Source: Isoptericola luteus (GTDB lineage Bacteria; Actinomycetota; Actinomycetes; Actinomycetales; Cellulomonadaceae). Taken from it: 64,000 nucleotides of DNA. Below are positions 8,593 to 17,128 of this stretch, in pieces. Where the stretch lies: contig NZ_JAIXCQ010000009.1 in assembly GCF_020297055.1 (NCBI RefSeq), positions 124,001 to 188,000 of the forward strand, in the 5' to 3' direction. The notes below the pieces were generated by a model, which saw only the letters and a program-made list of their open reading frames with translations, did not search any database and was not told the DNA's origin. Position 1 is the stretch's first letter; each line of letters starts with the position of its first letter. The position numbers and the translations under genes were made by a program.

Positions 8593-8642
8593 AGTTGTCA
8601 GGCTCACGTGCTCAACAACGTGCACGTGGCCCTGACAGCTCG
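8593..8642. repeat. palindromic repeat, copy C
   Basis: Inverted repeat with 18-bp arms (AGTTGTCAGGCTCACGTG from 8593, three mismatches to the opposite arm) related to copies A and B. It sits between two convergent genes, where it could also serve as a terminator. Confidence 0.65.
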
Positions 8643-8652
8643 AGGCGCGACG

Positions 8653-8694
8653 CGCCAGAGCCACGCCCCTGCGGACCGGGACGTGGCTCTGGCG
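8653..8694. terminator. perfect hairpin between convergent genes
   Basis: Perfect 13-bp inverted arms (CGCCAGAGCCACG at 8653-8665 and complement at 8682-8694) with a 16-base loop. It lies between the amidotransferase and the convergent M6 protease, so bidirectional termination is plausible. Its architecture resembles palindromic copy C next to it. Confidence 0.6.
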
Positions 8695-8710
8695 GCTCGC
8701 TGCCGACGGG

Positions 8711-11032
8711 TCAGCGGCGGTTGCGCGGGGTCGTGACGTCCACCGTCATCACGCCGTGCTTCTTGTCCAGCTTGGAGACCTTGATCTTCGTGCCGGACCC
8801 GGCCACGATCACCGATCCGCCCGGGTTGGTCTCGTCGTAGTAGGCGTACGGGTCGGAGTCGTTGAACACCCGCTCCGTCCTGTCGGCCCAGGTGCGCAGC
8901 GTGGTCATGCCGTCCTCCGTCTCACGGTGCAGGCGGAAGGAGTCGGACCGGCCGGTCGTGAACGTGGCGTCGTACGCCTGGATGCGGTTGCGGGCGACGA
9001 CGCCGTCCGACCACCGCATGGCGCGTGCGTCCGCGTCGACGGGCAGGGCACGCCCGCCGCCCGGGTGCTGCGACGTGTTGTTGTCCCCGTAGAAGCTGTT
9101 CGCGTACCAGACCAGCAGGCCGTCCTGGTACGGGAAGTGCTCCACGGTGTTCGGCTTGGACTCCGTCCAGCCGAAGTTGTACGGGCCGGTCCGCAGCGTC
9201 GTGTCGTACCCGGCGTACTGCCGGTTCTCGGCCACGTAGTAGTGGGAATACTCCACGTCGTAGGTGCCGTCGGCGGAGATGACGGTGAAGCCGTCGTTGG
9301 TCCAGCCGGCGACGCCGTCGGAGAAGTCCTCCGTCAGCGCGTCGCCCACGGCCACGTCGTCGACGGCGAGGCCCAGCTCGTTCACGCCGCCGTCGGACGC
9401 GTACCGGAACCGGACGGACGCCGTCTGGCCCTCGTAGGCGGACAGGTCCGCCGTGAGGTCGACCCAGGCGCCGTCCGTGGTGCCGGAGATGCCGCCGTTC
9501 GCGCCCTCGTCCGACTGGTTCGTGGGCAGCGGGGTCCACGACGCGCCACCGTCGGTGGACACCTCGACGAACGCGTAGTCGTAGTCGACCTCGATGTCGT
9601 AGTTGACCTTGGCGGTCAGCGACCCGCCCGCGGGCACCGTGAACGTCGGCGAGGCCAGCGAGTTGTTGACGTTGCTCGCGGAGCCGGAGTAGGCGAACTG
9701 GCCGTCGTGCGGCGTCACGCCCAGGTCGACCTGCTTGACGCCGTCGGGCAGGTTCACGACCACGGCCTGCGCCTTCTTCGTGGCGTGGAACGACGGGCCG
9801 AGCTTCACCCGGGCTCGTTCGCCGGGCTCGACCGTCTCGTAGTCCAGCCAGCCGAGGAACATCTTCTCGGTGGCGCCCATGTGGTTCGGCGTGGTGCCGA
9901 TGGTGTCCTTGCCGTGACCCAGCCAGGACCCGGAGCTCATGAGCGTCCAGAACCCGGTGCCGTTCTCGCCGCCGGCCGTGTCGTAGTAGTCCGGCAGGCC
10001 GAGGTCGTGGCCGAACTCGTGCGCGAACACCCCGAGGCCGCCGTTCTCCGGCTCGGTGGTGTAGTCGCGGATCCAGAGGTCGGAGTCGCCGATCTTGATG
10101 CCGCCGGCCTTCTCGTAGTCGGCGGGACCGTCGCCCTCGAGGTACCCGTTCGGGTTCACCGCCCAGCGGTGCGACCAGATCGCCCACTCCGGGGCGCCGG
10201 CCTCTTCGCCCTCGCCCGCGTGGATGGCCTGGAAGTGGTCGATGTAGCCGTCGGCCTCGTCGAAGACGCCGTCGGCGTCGAGGTCGTAGCGGTCCCAGAC
10301 GTCGAACGACTGGAGGTACTCGGTGATCTCGGCGTCGGTCTTGCCGGCGGCGAGCTGGTCGGCGTACCAGGCGTCGGCGGCGTCCTGGACGAACCGCGTC
10401 ATGTCGACGTTCGACTCCGTCTGGCCGTACGAGGCCTCGGCGTACGGGACGGTGACCCAGTCGGAGACGTCGCCCTGCAGGTCGAAGCGGCCCGACGACA
10501 TCTCGTCGTACACGCCCGCGAACGACTCGCCGTTCTGGTCGTCCAGGCCGGTGAAGAACATCTCCTCGAAGTGCTCCTGGGAGAAGTCCGACGTCCAGTA
10601 GGTGCTGTTGTCGCTCCGGGTGGGCTCGGGGATCTCGTTGTGGAGCGGCCCGGACGTCGGGGCGTCGGGGAACCGGTCGTCGGCCTGGTCGCCGAACTCG
10701 ATGAGGAAGCTCAGGAGCTGGGCCGTCTGCTCGGTCTCGTACTCGACCCACTGGCCCTTGCCGACCTTGACGGACTTCGAGGTCCGGTCGCCCTTGCCAC
10801 GGGTGACGACCTTCGCGTCACCGGTCGCGACGCGGTCGACGGCCTCCTGCTTGAGCGCCTGCCGCTTGTCGGCGAGGGTGTCGGGCCGGTCGTCGTTCTT
10901 GATGTGCGCGGGTGAGTCGTGAGTAGGTGGCTCGCCGGGAGCGGGTGCTGCGGCGGCGACACCGGGGACGACGACGGCTGCTGCCAGCAGAGCCGCCGCC
11001 GCGCCGAACGCGCTGGTGGTGCGTACTCTCAC
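8711..11032 (-). CDS. secreted M6 family metalloprotease, immune-inhibitor-A-like
   Basis: A 773-residue secreted protease. The signal peptide spans about residues 1-30 and ends near AAAAPAP. The zinc motif HEFGHDLGLPD is at 338-348, the HExxHxxGxxD arrangement of M6 (InhA) peptidases. The C-terminal half holds beta-rich MAM/lectin-like modules with acidic Asp/Gly sites that probably bind calcium. GTG at 11032 is chosen because GGAGG lies 5 bases upstream and the signal peptide follows directly; the longer frame adds 83 unlikely residues. It probably degrades extracellular protein. Confidence 0.92.
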   Translation of the reverse strand: MRVRTTSAFGAAAALLAAAVVVPGVAAAAPAPGEPPTHDSPAHIKNDDRPDTLADKRQALKQEAVDRVATGDAKVVTRGKGDRTSKSVKVGKGQWVEYETEQTAQLLSFLIEFGDQADDRFPDAPTSGPLHNEIPEPTRSDNSTYWTSDFSQEHFEEMFFTGLDDQNGESFAGVYDEMSSGRFDLQGDVSDWVTVPYAEASYGQTESNVDMTRFVQDAADAWYADQLAAGKTDAEITEYLQSFDVWDRYDLDADGVFDEADGYIDHFQAIHAGEGEEAGAPEWAIWSHRWAVNPNGYLEGDGPADYEKAGGIKIGDSDLWIRDYTTEPENGGLGVFAHEFGHDLGLPDYYDTAGGENGTGFWTLMSSGSWLGHGKDTIGTTPNHMGATEKMFLGWLDYETVEPGERARVKLGPSFHATKKAQAVVVNLPDGVKQVDLGVTPHDGQFAYSGSASNVNNSLASPTFTVPAGGSLTAKVNYDIEVDYDYAFVEVSTDGGASWTPLPTNQSDEGANGGISGTTDGAWVDLTADLSAYEGQTASVRFRYASDGGVNELGLAVDDVAVGDALTEDFSDGVAGWTNDGFTVISADGTYDVEYSHYYVAENRQYAGYDTTLRTGPYNFGWTESKPNTVEHFPYQDGLLVWYANSFYGDNNTSQHPGGGRALPVDADARAMRWSDGVVARNRIQAYDATFTTGRSDSFRLHRETEDGMTTLRTWADRTERVFNDSDPYAYYDETNPGGSVIVAGSGTKIKVSKLDKKHGVMTVDVTTPRNRR

Positions 11033-11166
11033 TTTTCCTCCAAGGTGTGCTGGAGCGCCGGCCGGAAGACGACCGGCGTGCCCATCCGCCAGGACGTCGC
11101 TGTCGGGGCGAGATGTGGCCAAGGACACACAACCAGAGATGGGTTCGACGCGCGCGACGAAAAGGC
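11033..11166 (-). other. 5' region of the M6 protease gene, no defined element
   Basis: These 134 bases contain the promoter and untranslated leader of the protease gene. A GC-rich hairpin lies near 11056-11085 (GCCGGCCGGAAGACGACCGGCGT core). I find no riboswitch consensus I can name. Confidence 0.35.
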
Positions 11167-11664
11167 TCAGCGCGTGAAGAACGGGCCGGCGCCCGGAGCG
11201 GCGCGCCACCCGAGCGCGTGGGCGAGCCGTTCGGCGGACGACGGCGTCAGGTCCGCTGGGACGTCGGCGGGGGCGAACCACGCGACCTCGAGCGACTCGT
11301 CGTCACCGACGTGGGCACGCGCCGCGGCCAGGGCGCTCACGGGGCGGCACAGGAAGCACAGGTCCAGGTACTGCGAGCGGTCGCCGTTCGGGTAGTCGAC
11401 CGGGTCGGTCACCGTCACGGACACCAGCGCGTCGACGACGACGTCGACGCCGGTCTCCTCGAGCACCTCGCGCACCAGGCCCGCCGCGGGCTCCTCGCCG
11501 GGCTCGAGGATGCCGGACGGCACGGCCCACCGGCCCGTGTCCGCGCGCCGACCGAGCAGCAGCCGGCCGTCGTCGTCGAGCACGACGCCCGACACCCCGG
11601 GCAGCCACAGCAGGTCGTGACCGACGTGCGCGCGGAGCGCGGCGACGAAATCGGGGACAGGCAT
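11167..11664 (-). CDS. NUDIX hydrolase
   Basis: A 165-residue pyrophosphohydrolase. The Nudix box occupies residues 51-73 (GILEPGEEPAAGLVREVLEE then TGV), matching GX5EX7REUXEEXGU completely. The fold is a single Nudix domain with no extra domain. Substrates of such enzymes include oxidised nucleotides, NADH and ADP-ribose; none can be assigned. It is in the same direction as the M6 protease but 134 bases upstream, so separate transcription is possible. Confidence 0.92.
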   Translation of the reverse strand: MPVPDFVAALRAHVGHDLLWLPGVSGVVLDDDGRLLLGRRADTGRWAVPSGILEPGEEPAAGLVREVLEETGVDVVVDALVSVTVTDPVDYPNGDRSQYLDLCFLCRPVSALAAARAHVGDDESLEVAWFAPADVPADLTPSSAERLAHALGWRAAPGAGPFFTR

Positions 11665-11710
11665 GCGGCGACCCTACCCACCGTCCCGAAGGCCCGGATG
11701 GTGGACAGAG

Positions 11711-11740
11711 TTGGACGACGGACCACCGACGACGTACCTT
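11711..11740 (+). promoter_or_regulatory. promoter of the DAHP synthase attenuator transcript
   Basis: TTGGAC (11711-11716) and TACCTT (11735-11740) are 18 bases apart, a fair -35/-10 pair. The expected transcription start falls at about 11747-11748, exactly on the GTG of the leader peptide. Confidence 0.55.
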
Positions 11741-11747
11741 CGACGAC

Positions 11748-11813
11748 GTGGACACCCGTTGGTATTGGCGCTTTACGCCGGCTCCGGTAGGAGCTCGGCG
11801 GGCTGACGCCTGA
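11748..11813 (+). CDS. aromatic-amino-acid leader peptide (attenuator)
   Basis: A 21-codon ORF, GTG to TGA, encoding (V/M)DTRWYWRFTPAPVGARRADA. Two Trp, one Tyr and one Phe lie within five codons, a pattern expected of a ribosome-mediated attenuator for aromatic biosynthesis. The -10 box ends 7 bases before the GTG and no ribosome site is present, so translation is probably leaderless. An 8-bp segment inside the ORF (11780-11787) can pair with 11827-11834. A terminator-like hairpin follows at 11841-11871. The target is the DAHP synthase 160 bases downstream. Confidence 0.7.
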   Translation: MDTRWYWRFTPAPVGARRADA

Positions 11814-11840
11814 CCGACGACCACCTCCGGAGCCAGCACA

Positions 11841-11871
11841 GGGCCTGGGACGCATCATGCGTCCGGGGCCC
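11841..11871 (+). terminator. attenuator hairpin upstream of DAHP synthase
   Basis: GGGCCTGGGACGCAT pairs with ATGCGTCCGGGGCCC (one mismatch, one G-U pair, one-base loop), followed by TTCG. It lies between the aromatic leader ORF and the structural gene, where premature termination would control expression. No long U-run, as is common in high-GC genomes. Confidence 0.6.
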
Positions 11872-11974
11872 TTCGTCGTCAGACGGGCCGCTCCGGTCGG
11901 GCATGGGCCACGGTGCGTCGACGATGCCGGACCCGCCACGACCGCCAGCACCCCGAACGCGACCAGGAGCCCCG

Positions 11975-13084
11975 ATGCGCACCACCACCAGCAGCGCCGC
12001 CGCCCATACTGAGCTGATGGCTGAGACCTCCGACCTGCGCGTCCGCGCGCTCGACCCGCTGCCCGCGCCGGGCGAGATGCGGGCCACGCTGCCGCTCGGG
12101 ACCCCCCGCAGCGACCTCGTCACCACCTCACGCCGCGAGGTGCGCGACGTGCTGCGGGGCGAGGACGACCGGCTCATCGCCATCGTCGGCCCCTGCTCCG
12201 TGCACGACCCGGAGGCCGCGCTCGAGTACGCCCACCGCCTGGCGCCGCTGGCGCGCGAGCTGTCGGACGACCTCGTCGTCGTCATGCGCGTCTACTTCGA
12301 GAAGCCGCGTACCACCGTGGGCTGGAAGGGCCTCATCAACGACCCGCACCTGGACGGCACGCACGACGTGCACCACGGGCTCCGGCTCTCGCGCGAGGTG
12401 CTGCTCGGCGTGTTGGACGCGGGGGTGCCGGCCGCCTGCGAGTTCCTCGAGCCCACCAGCCCGCAGTACATCGCCGACGCCGTGACCTGGGGGGCCATCG
12501 GCGCGCGCAACGCGGAGTCGCAGGTGCACCGGCAGCTCGCGTCCGGGCTGTCCATGCCGGTCGGGTTCAAGAACGCGACCGACGGGGACGTGCGTATCGC
12601 CGTCGACGGCTGCATCACCGCCGCCAGCGAGCACACGTTCTTCGGGGCGGACGCGGAGGGCCGGGCGGCCGCGGTCGAGACCACCGGCAACCCGGACTGC
12701 CACGTGATCCTGCGCGGCGGGCGCAGCGGCCCCAACTACGGCACCGACGACGTCGCGGACGCCCTGGCCGTGGCGCGCACCTCGGGCCTCGGTGGCGCCG
12801 TCGAGGCGGGGGTCGTCGTCGACGCGTCGCACGGCAACTCCGGCAAGGACCACGTGCGCCAGGCCGAGGTGGTGCGCGAGGTCGCAGCGCGCCTCGCCGC
12901 CGGTGAGCGGGGGATCTCCGGCCTGATGATGGAGAGCTTCCTCGTCGCCGGCGCGCAGAAGCCCGCGCCGCTGGAGAAGCTGACCTACGGGCAGTCCGTC
13001 ACCGACGCGTGCATGGACTGGGGCACCACGGCGGAGCTGCTCGGCACGCTGGCCGCCGCGGTGCGGGAACGCCGCTCGGTCTGA
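11975..13084 (+). CDS. aroG: 3-deoxy-7-phosphoheptulonate (DAHP) synthase, class I
   Basis: A 369-residue enzyme that condenses phosphoenolpyruvate with erythrose 4-phosphate, the first step of the shikimate pathway. It belongs to the AroFGH class: IVGPCSVHDP near residue 70, RVYFEKPRTTVGWKGLINDP near 105, GFKNATDGD near 190, HVILRGG near 245, DASHGNSGKDH near 285. The ATG at 11975 follows AGGAG; the 24-residue longer frame starts in the leader region and is rejected. Control by the upstream aromatic attenuator is inferred. Confidence 0.93.
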   Translation: MRTTTSSAAAHTELMAETSDLRVRALDPLPAPGEMRATLPLGTPRSDLVTTSRREVRDVLRGEDDRLIAIVGPCSVHDPEAALEYAHRLAPLARELSDDLVVVMRVYFEKPRTTVGWKGLINDPHLDGTHDVHHGLRLSREVLLGVLDAGVPAACEFLEPTSPQYIADAVTWGAIGARNAESQVHRQLASGLSMPVGFKNATDGDVRIAVDGCITAASEHTFFGADAEGRAAAVETTGNPDCHVILRGGRSGPNYGTDDVADALAVARTSGLGGAVEAGVVVDASHGNSGKDHVRQAEVVREVAARLAAGERGISGLMMESFLVAGAQKPAPLEKLTYGQSVTDACMDWGTTAELLGTLAAAVRERRSV

Positions 13085-13095
13085 GCCACGGGGCC

Positions 13096-14112
13096 TCAGC
13101 CCACGACGCGGAGGACGGCGTCGTGGGCGAGCGGCGCCGGTCGCCAGCCGGCGTCGGTCAGGAGACGTGCGATCGCCACGCCCACTCGCCCGTTCCAGGC
13201 GTCCGAGCCGGTGAACCTGCGAACGATCGTGCGGGGTGTGACGAGCCGATTCTGGCGGTCCCGGTCTGCAAAGACCGCACCGGGTGTCGAGTGCACGTCG
13301 CGACCGTCGATCTCCACGAGCAGGACGGTGTCGCCGGGTAGCACCCAGGCGAGGTCCACCCGCGCGAACACCCTGGCGTCACGTCCGGCGATCGCGAGCT
13401 GCAGGGTGTCCGGTGGGAACCCGAGATCGACGCACGACAGCCGTGCCCAGGTCTCCGCCGGCGACTCCGCGCGTGCGTCCGCGTCGCTCCACCAGCCGTG
13501 GGTCCTGGCGACTCCCGGACGGCGCGCTGCGGCGGCGTGGGCGGCGGTGAGCTCGGTCGGCGTGATGGCTTCCCTGTGGAGCGCGGAGTCCAGGAGCGCC
13601 ACAGCATGTCGGCGGCCCAGCTCGGGCACGGCCTGGACCAGGGCGTCCGGGACCGCGGCGACCCGGAGACCGGCGACGACGTCCCACCGGTCGAGCGCGA
13701 TCCGTCGGAGCCGGACCGGCGGACACGTCGCGCGAGGAGCGCCGGTGGGCACGGTGACCTCGGGTCGGATCCTCGCCGGCGCACCCTGGACCTCATGCAG
13801 CACCAGCGCGGCCAGCCCGGTGGCGATCGATCCCCGGTGGGCGAGGACGCCGAGGACGGCGGACCGTCGTCGTCCACGATCGAGCTCGTGGCGCGTCGTG
13901 GACACGGGGAGACCGACGTCGTACACGCCGCGGACGACGAGCCGCCACTCGTTGCGGCGGAGGGAGCCGGCGACCTGCGACCGGGTGACGCCCTGTTCTC
14001 GGCACTGGTCGGCCGAGACGAGGCCTTCCTGGAGCGAGGCCAGCCGGAGCAGGGAGTTCGGGACGGCAGGTGGGCGTCGGGGCACGGAAACAGTCCACCA
14101 GAGGCTCACCAT
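13096..14112 (-). CDS. AbiEi-type antitoxin-domain protein with Vsr/DUF559-like C-terminus
   Basis: A 338-residue protein. Residues about 20-75 form an AbiEi-like winged-helix module (LRLASLQEGLVSADQCREQG, RLVVRGVYDVG). The C-terminal 130 residues resemble the Vsr/DUF559 nuclease fold: ARAESPAETWARL, RVDLAWVLPGDTVLLVEIDG, HSTPGAVFADRDRQNRL. Database pipelines usually call this a type IV antitoxin, but no AbiEii toxin gene is adjacent, so that role is doubtful. It is convergent with DAHP synthase, 11 bases away. A GTG a few codons inside is an alternative start. Confidence 0.7.
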   Translation of the reverse strand: MVSLWWTVSVPRRPPAVPNSLLRLASLQEGLVSADQCREQGVTRSQVAGSLRRNEWRLVVRGVYDVGLPVSTTRHELDRGRRRSAVLGVLAHRGSIATGLAALVLHEVQGAPARIRPEVTVPTGAPRATCPPVRLRRIALDRWDVVAGLRVAAVPDALVQAVPELGRRHAVALLDSALHREAITPTELTAAHAAAARRPGVARTHGWWSDADARAESPAETWARLSCVDLGFPPDTLQLAIAGRDARVFARVDLAWVLPGDTVLLVEIDGRDVHSTPGAVFADRDRQNRLVTPRTIVRRFTGSDAWNGRVGVAIARLLTDAGWRPAPLAHDAVLRVVG

Positions 14113-14213
14113 CGTCCGATGTGGTCATCCACAGCCTGCCGACCGCGCACTTCCGTCCCTGGCCGTCGCCTTCCCGGGCTCTGAAGACGACGCGCAGGGA
14201 CGACCGGGCGCGG

Positions 14214-15587
14214 TCATGACCAGCCGTCGGCGCCCTGCGCCCAGGGTCCGATCTGGACCTCCGCGCCGTCGAGGACGTCGAGGGTCGTCGGCCCGGCCGA
14301 GGTCCCTGCGCCGGCCGGGATCTCGGGGACGAGCCGCACGGGGTCGGCACCCGGCACAGGGGTCACGTCGAGGGCGGTCGTGACGTCCGGGTCGTTCGCC
14401 GTCGACATCGCGTCCCACTCGAGCGTGGCCAGCAGGTTCTCGCCGGGCGGCACGACGACGCGCCCCGGCACCACGCCCGGCGCGGCGGCCACGAACCGCA
14501 CCCCGGCCTGCTCCTCGCCGTCGGCGTCGCGGAACACCACGTCCGGTACGCCGTCGACGGCACAGGGAGCGGCCGAGATGTTGCGGGCCTCGACACCGAG
14601 GTACCTGCTCCCGAGCGCCGCGTCGGGCGTGCCCAGGGTCAGCTCGAGGTCGGAGCCCGTGCAGTCGGGGGCGTCGGCGTCGGCGGGCCACTGCTCGACG
14701 TCGTCCGGCAGCGGCACGGAGTGCGGCACCGTGCGGGGCGGTTCGAGGCCGGCGACCCAGCCGGTCGTCTGCGAGCCGTCGTCCGCGACCAGGGTGTACC
14801 CGGTCGGCGTGACCACCGTCGACTCGGGGGCGTCGTCGAGCAGCGTTGCCAGGGCGCGGGCGTCGTCGGACCCGGTCGGCGAGGTCGTGGTGATGCGCAG
14901 CTCGCTGGGGCTGACCTGCTCCCAGGTGAACGCCACCCGCGTGACGCCCGGGTACGCGGCGACGTCGGCGACGAGCCCGGCCGTCGCCGCGCGCGGCACC
15001 AGGCCCGCGTCGTAGACGACGGCGTCGTCGCCGGTGCGCAGCCGGTTCGGGGGGCGGAACATGCCGCCCTCGTCGGCGTGCTCGACGACGGCGGCCGCCG
15101 GGGCGAGCCGGGCCGCGTCCGGCACGGTGACCGTGGAGTCGTCCACCGTCGACGCCCCGCTCGCTAACAGCGAGTACGCGAGGGCGACCGCGCCCTCGTC
15201 GGGTGACCGGAGGCGCATCGTCTCGTCGCCGGCCGACGTGGTCGGGCCCGTCGTGAACGTCAGCGCCAGCACCGTGGAGGACTCCAGCGACGCGGGCACC
15301 CGGGCCTCCGACGTCACGGCGCTCGCGGCCGACTGCGCGGCGGCGGGGGAGAGGGCGGGGTCGAGCCGTACCGTCCAGTCCACGAACGTGACCGGATCCT
15401 GCGACAACCCGGCCGACGTCGTGTCCTCGGTGTCGAGGCCCACCACCCCGGGGACCAGCTCCACCCGCGCGGCGACGTCCTGCAGCGGTCCGGGCAGCGG
15501 CTCCACCACCGAGCGCCACACGAGCGCGAGCACCATGCCGATCGTGGAGACGAGGAGCATCACGGCGACGGCACGGGTACGGGTCAC
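14214..15587 (-). CDS. membrane-anchored exported protein with DUF4232-like C-terminus
   Basis: A 457-residue protein. One N-terminal hydrophobic segment (AVAVMLLVSTIGMVLALVW, about 6-24) is an anchor or uncleaved signal. The middle is Ala/Thr-rich. The last 150 residues resemble DUF4232: CTGSDLELTLGTPDAALGSRY, then EARNISAAPCAVDGVPDV, with two Cys likely joined by a disulphide. Function is unknown; extracytoplasmic location is inferred. Neighbours in the same direction are separated by about 75-100 bases. Confidence 0.75.
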   Translation of the reverse strand: MTRTRAVAVMLLVSTIGMVLALVWRSVVEPLPGPLQDVAARVELVPGVVGLDTEDTTSAGLSQDPVTFVDWTVRLDPALSPAAAQSAASAVTSEARVPASLESSTVLALTFTTGPTTSAGDETMRLRSPDEGAVALAYSLLASGASTVDDSTVTVPDAARLAPAAAVVEHADEGGMFRPPNRLRTGDDAVVYDAGLVPRAATAGLVADVAAYPGVTRVAFTWEQVSPSELRITTTSPTGSDDARALATLLDDAPESTVVTPTGYTLVADDGSQTTGWVAGLEPPRTVPHSVPLPDDVEQWPADADAPDCTGSDLELTLGTPDAALGSRYLGVEARNISAAPCAVDGVPDVVFRDADGEEQAGVRFVAAAPGVVPGRVVVPPGENLLATLEWDAMSTANDPDVTTALDVTPVPGADPVRLVPEIPAGAGTSAGPTTLDVLDGAEVQIGPWAQGADGWS

Positions 15588-15661
15588 GGCGCCGATGGTG
15601 CCAGATTCTCAGGGGCGGCCGGTGCCGCTCCCGTGCAGGTGGTGCACAGGCACCGCCCCGG

Positions 15662-16912
15662 TCAGCCGGTGAACGCCTCCAGCTCGTCGCGCGGCACGAC
15701 CCGCCGAGAACGGATCAGCTCCTCGACGTCGTCCATCCGCTCCCACACGTTCATGGCCATGCCCGCGTGGACCGCGCCGTCGCGCAACCAGAACGCGACC
15801 AGCTCGCGATCTTCCGTCGATCCGCTGATCACCAGCTCGTAGCCGCCCGCACGCAGGTCGACGAACCCCTTGTACTCCATGCCGACGTCGAACTGGTCGC
15901 TGAAGAAGTACGGCAGGACGTCGTAGGGCGAGTCGTCGCCGAGCATCGCGCGGCCGGCGTGGGCGCCCGACTCCTGCGCCACCGCCCAGTGCTCCACCCG
16001 CAGCGGGCGGCCGTAGTGCGGCGACGGGATCGACGCGATGTCGCCCGCCGCGAAGACGTCCGGGTGCGAGGTGCGCAGGGAGCCGTCCACGACGACGCCG
16101 CCACCCTGCGCCGCGGGCCGCAGCTCCAGCCCCGCGGCCACGGCCAGCCCGATGTTCGGGGTCACGCCCACGCCGATCACGACGACGTCGGCCTCCAGGT
16201 GCCGGTCGCCGGTGAGGTCCACGCCGGTCACGCGGCCCTTCTCACCGGTGAGGGCGATGGCCTCGCCACGGTGGCGCCCCACGCCGCGCTCGGTGTGCAG
16301 CGCCCCGTACAGGGCACCGAGCTCCGGGCCGAGGACCGCCTCGAGCGGGTTCGCGGCGAGGCCCACGAGGCAGACGTCGAGCCCGAGCGTGCGCGCCGAC
16401 GCCGCGACCTCCGTACCGATCCAGCCGTCTCCCACGACCACGACCCGCTCCGCCCCCTCGAGGGACGCGTTGAGCAGGATCCCGGCGAGCAGATCCGCGT
16501 CGTCCACCGTGCGCAACGTGTGCACGCCAGCGAGCTCGTGGCCCGGCACCCCGAGCGAGCGGGGCGTCGAACCCGTGGCCAGCAGCAGCCGCGAGAACGG
16601 GAGCACCGTACCGTCCGTGAGGGTCGCCCGGCGCGCCGCCGGGTCCAGACCCACCACCATCGCCGACGTGCGGACCTCCACCCTCTGCTCCGAGTACCAG
16701 GACTCCTCGAGGGGGAACACCGCGTCCGGCTCGGCCTGGCCGCGCAGGTACTCCTTCGACAGCGGCGGGCGCTCGTACGGCTGGTGCCGCTCGGCGGTGA
16801 CGAGCACGACGTCGATGCCGGCGTCCTGCGCGCGGACGGCCTCCGCCGCGCGGGCGGCCGCAAGGCCTCCGCCGACGATGACGACCGGCTCGGTGGGTGA
16901 CTCGATGGACAC
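15662..16912 (-). CDS. FAD/NAD-dependent ferredoxin (rubredoxin) reductase-like oxidoreductase
   Basis: A 416-residue flavoprotein that moves electrons between NAD(P)H and a small iron-sulphur partner. The FAD-binding GGGLAAARAAEA is at about 13-24. The NAD-binding VVVVGDGWIGTEVAASA is near residue 155. The second FAD motif VFAAGDIASIP is near 280. A reductase C-terminal domain follows. The closest types are terpredoxin/putidaredoxin reductases, which act with P450s or dioxygenases, none of which is nearby. GTG 16912 is chosen for a GGAGG site 6 bases upstream; the longer frame adds 11 residues. Confidence 0.88.
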   Translation of the reverse strand: MSIESPTEPVVIVGGGLAAARAAEAVRAQDAGIDVVLVTAERHQPYERPPLSKEYLRGQAEPDAVFPLEESWYSEQRVEVRTSAMVVGLDPAARRATLTDGTVLPFSRLLLATGSTPRSLGVPGHELAGVHTLRTVDDADLLAGILLNASLEGAERVVVVGDGWIGTEVAASARTLGLDVCLVGLAANPLEAVLGPELGALYGALHTERGVGRHRGEAIALTGEKGRVTGVDLTGDRHLEADVVVIGVGVTPNIGLAVAAGLELRPAAQGGGVVVDGSLRTSHPDVFAAGDIASIPSPHYGRPLRVEHWAVAQESGAHAGRAMLGDDSPYDVLPYFFSDQFDVGMEYKGFVDLRAGGYELVISGSTEDRELVAFWLRDGAVHAGMAMNVWERMDDVEELIRSRRVVPRDELEAFTG

Positions 16913-17093
16913 GGAGCGCCTCCAGATGGCCGCGGCGAAGGTCACCGGGCCTCGACCAGTCTCACCCCCGCTGGTCGGGGCTGCAACGCACCGCCGGTCC
17001 GTGGACGGCGGAAGAACCTCCGCCCAGCATCGCTCGTGGTCAGAGAGCCTTCCGGTGGGATCGAGCCGGAGCGGGTCCGTACGTCGGACGCAG

Positions 17094-17111
17094 TTCGCTG
17101 CGCGCAGCGAA
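17094..17111. terminator. perfect palindrome downstream of fructosamine kinase gene
   Basis: An 18-bp perfect palindrome, TTCGCTGCGCGCAGCGAA, 18 bases past the stop of the minus-strand kinase gene. It may be a compact terminator hairpin. The rest of 16913-17128 shows no gene. Confidence 0.4.
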
Positions 17112-17128
17112 GCGCGCCGCGATCAGGG

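Noticed and set aside
8756-10915. Long plus-strand ORF opposite the M6 protease gene
   Set aside because: It has low-complexity Val/Arg/Gly composition and no known motif. The opposite strand has a clear zinc protease, so this is a shadow frame.
11033-11166. 5' region of the M6 protease gene as a cyclic-dinucleotide riboswitch
   Set aside because: It has GC-rich hairpins, but I could not match a conserved riboswitch core.
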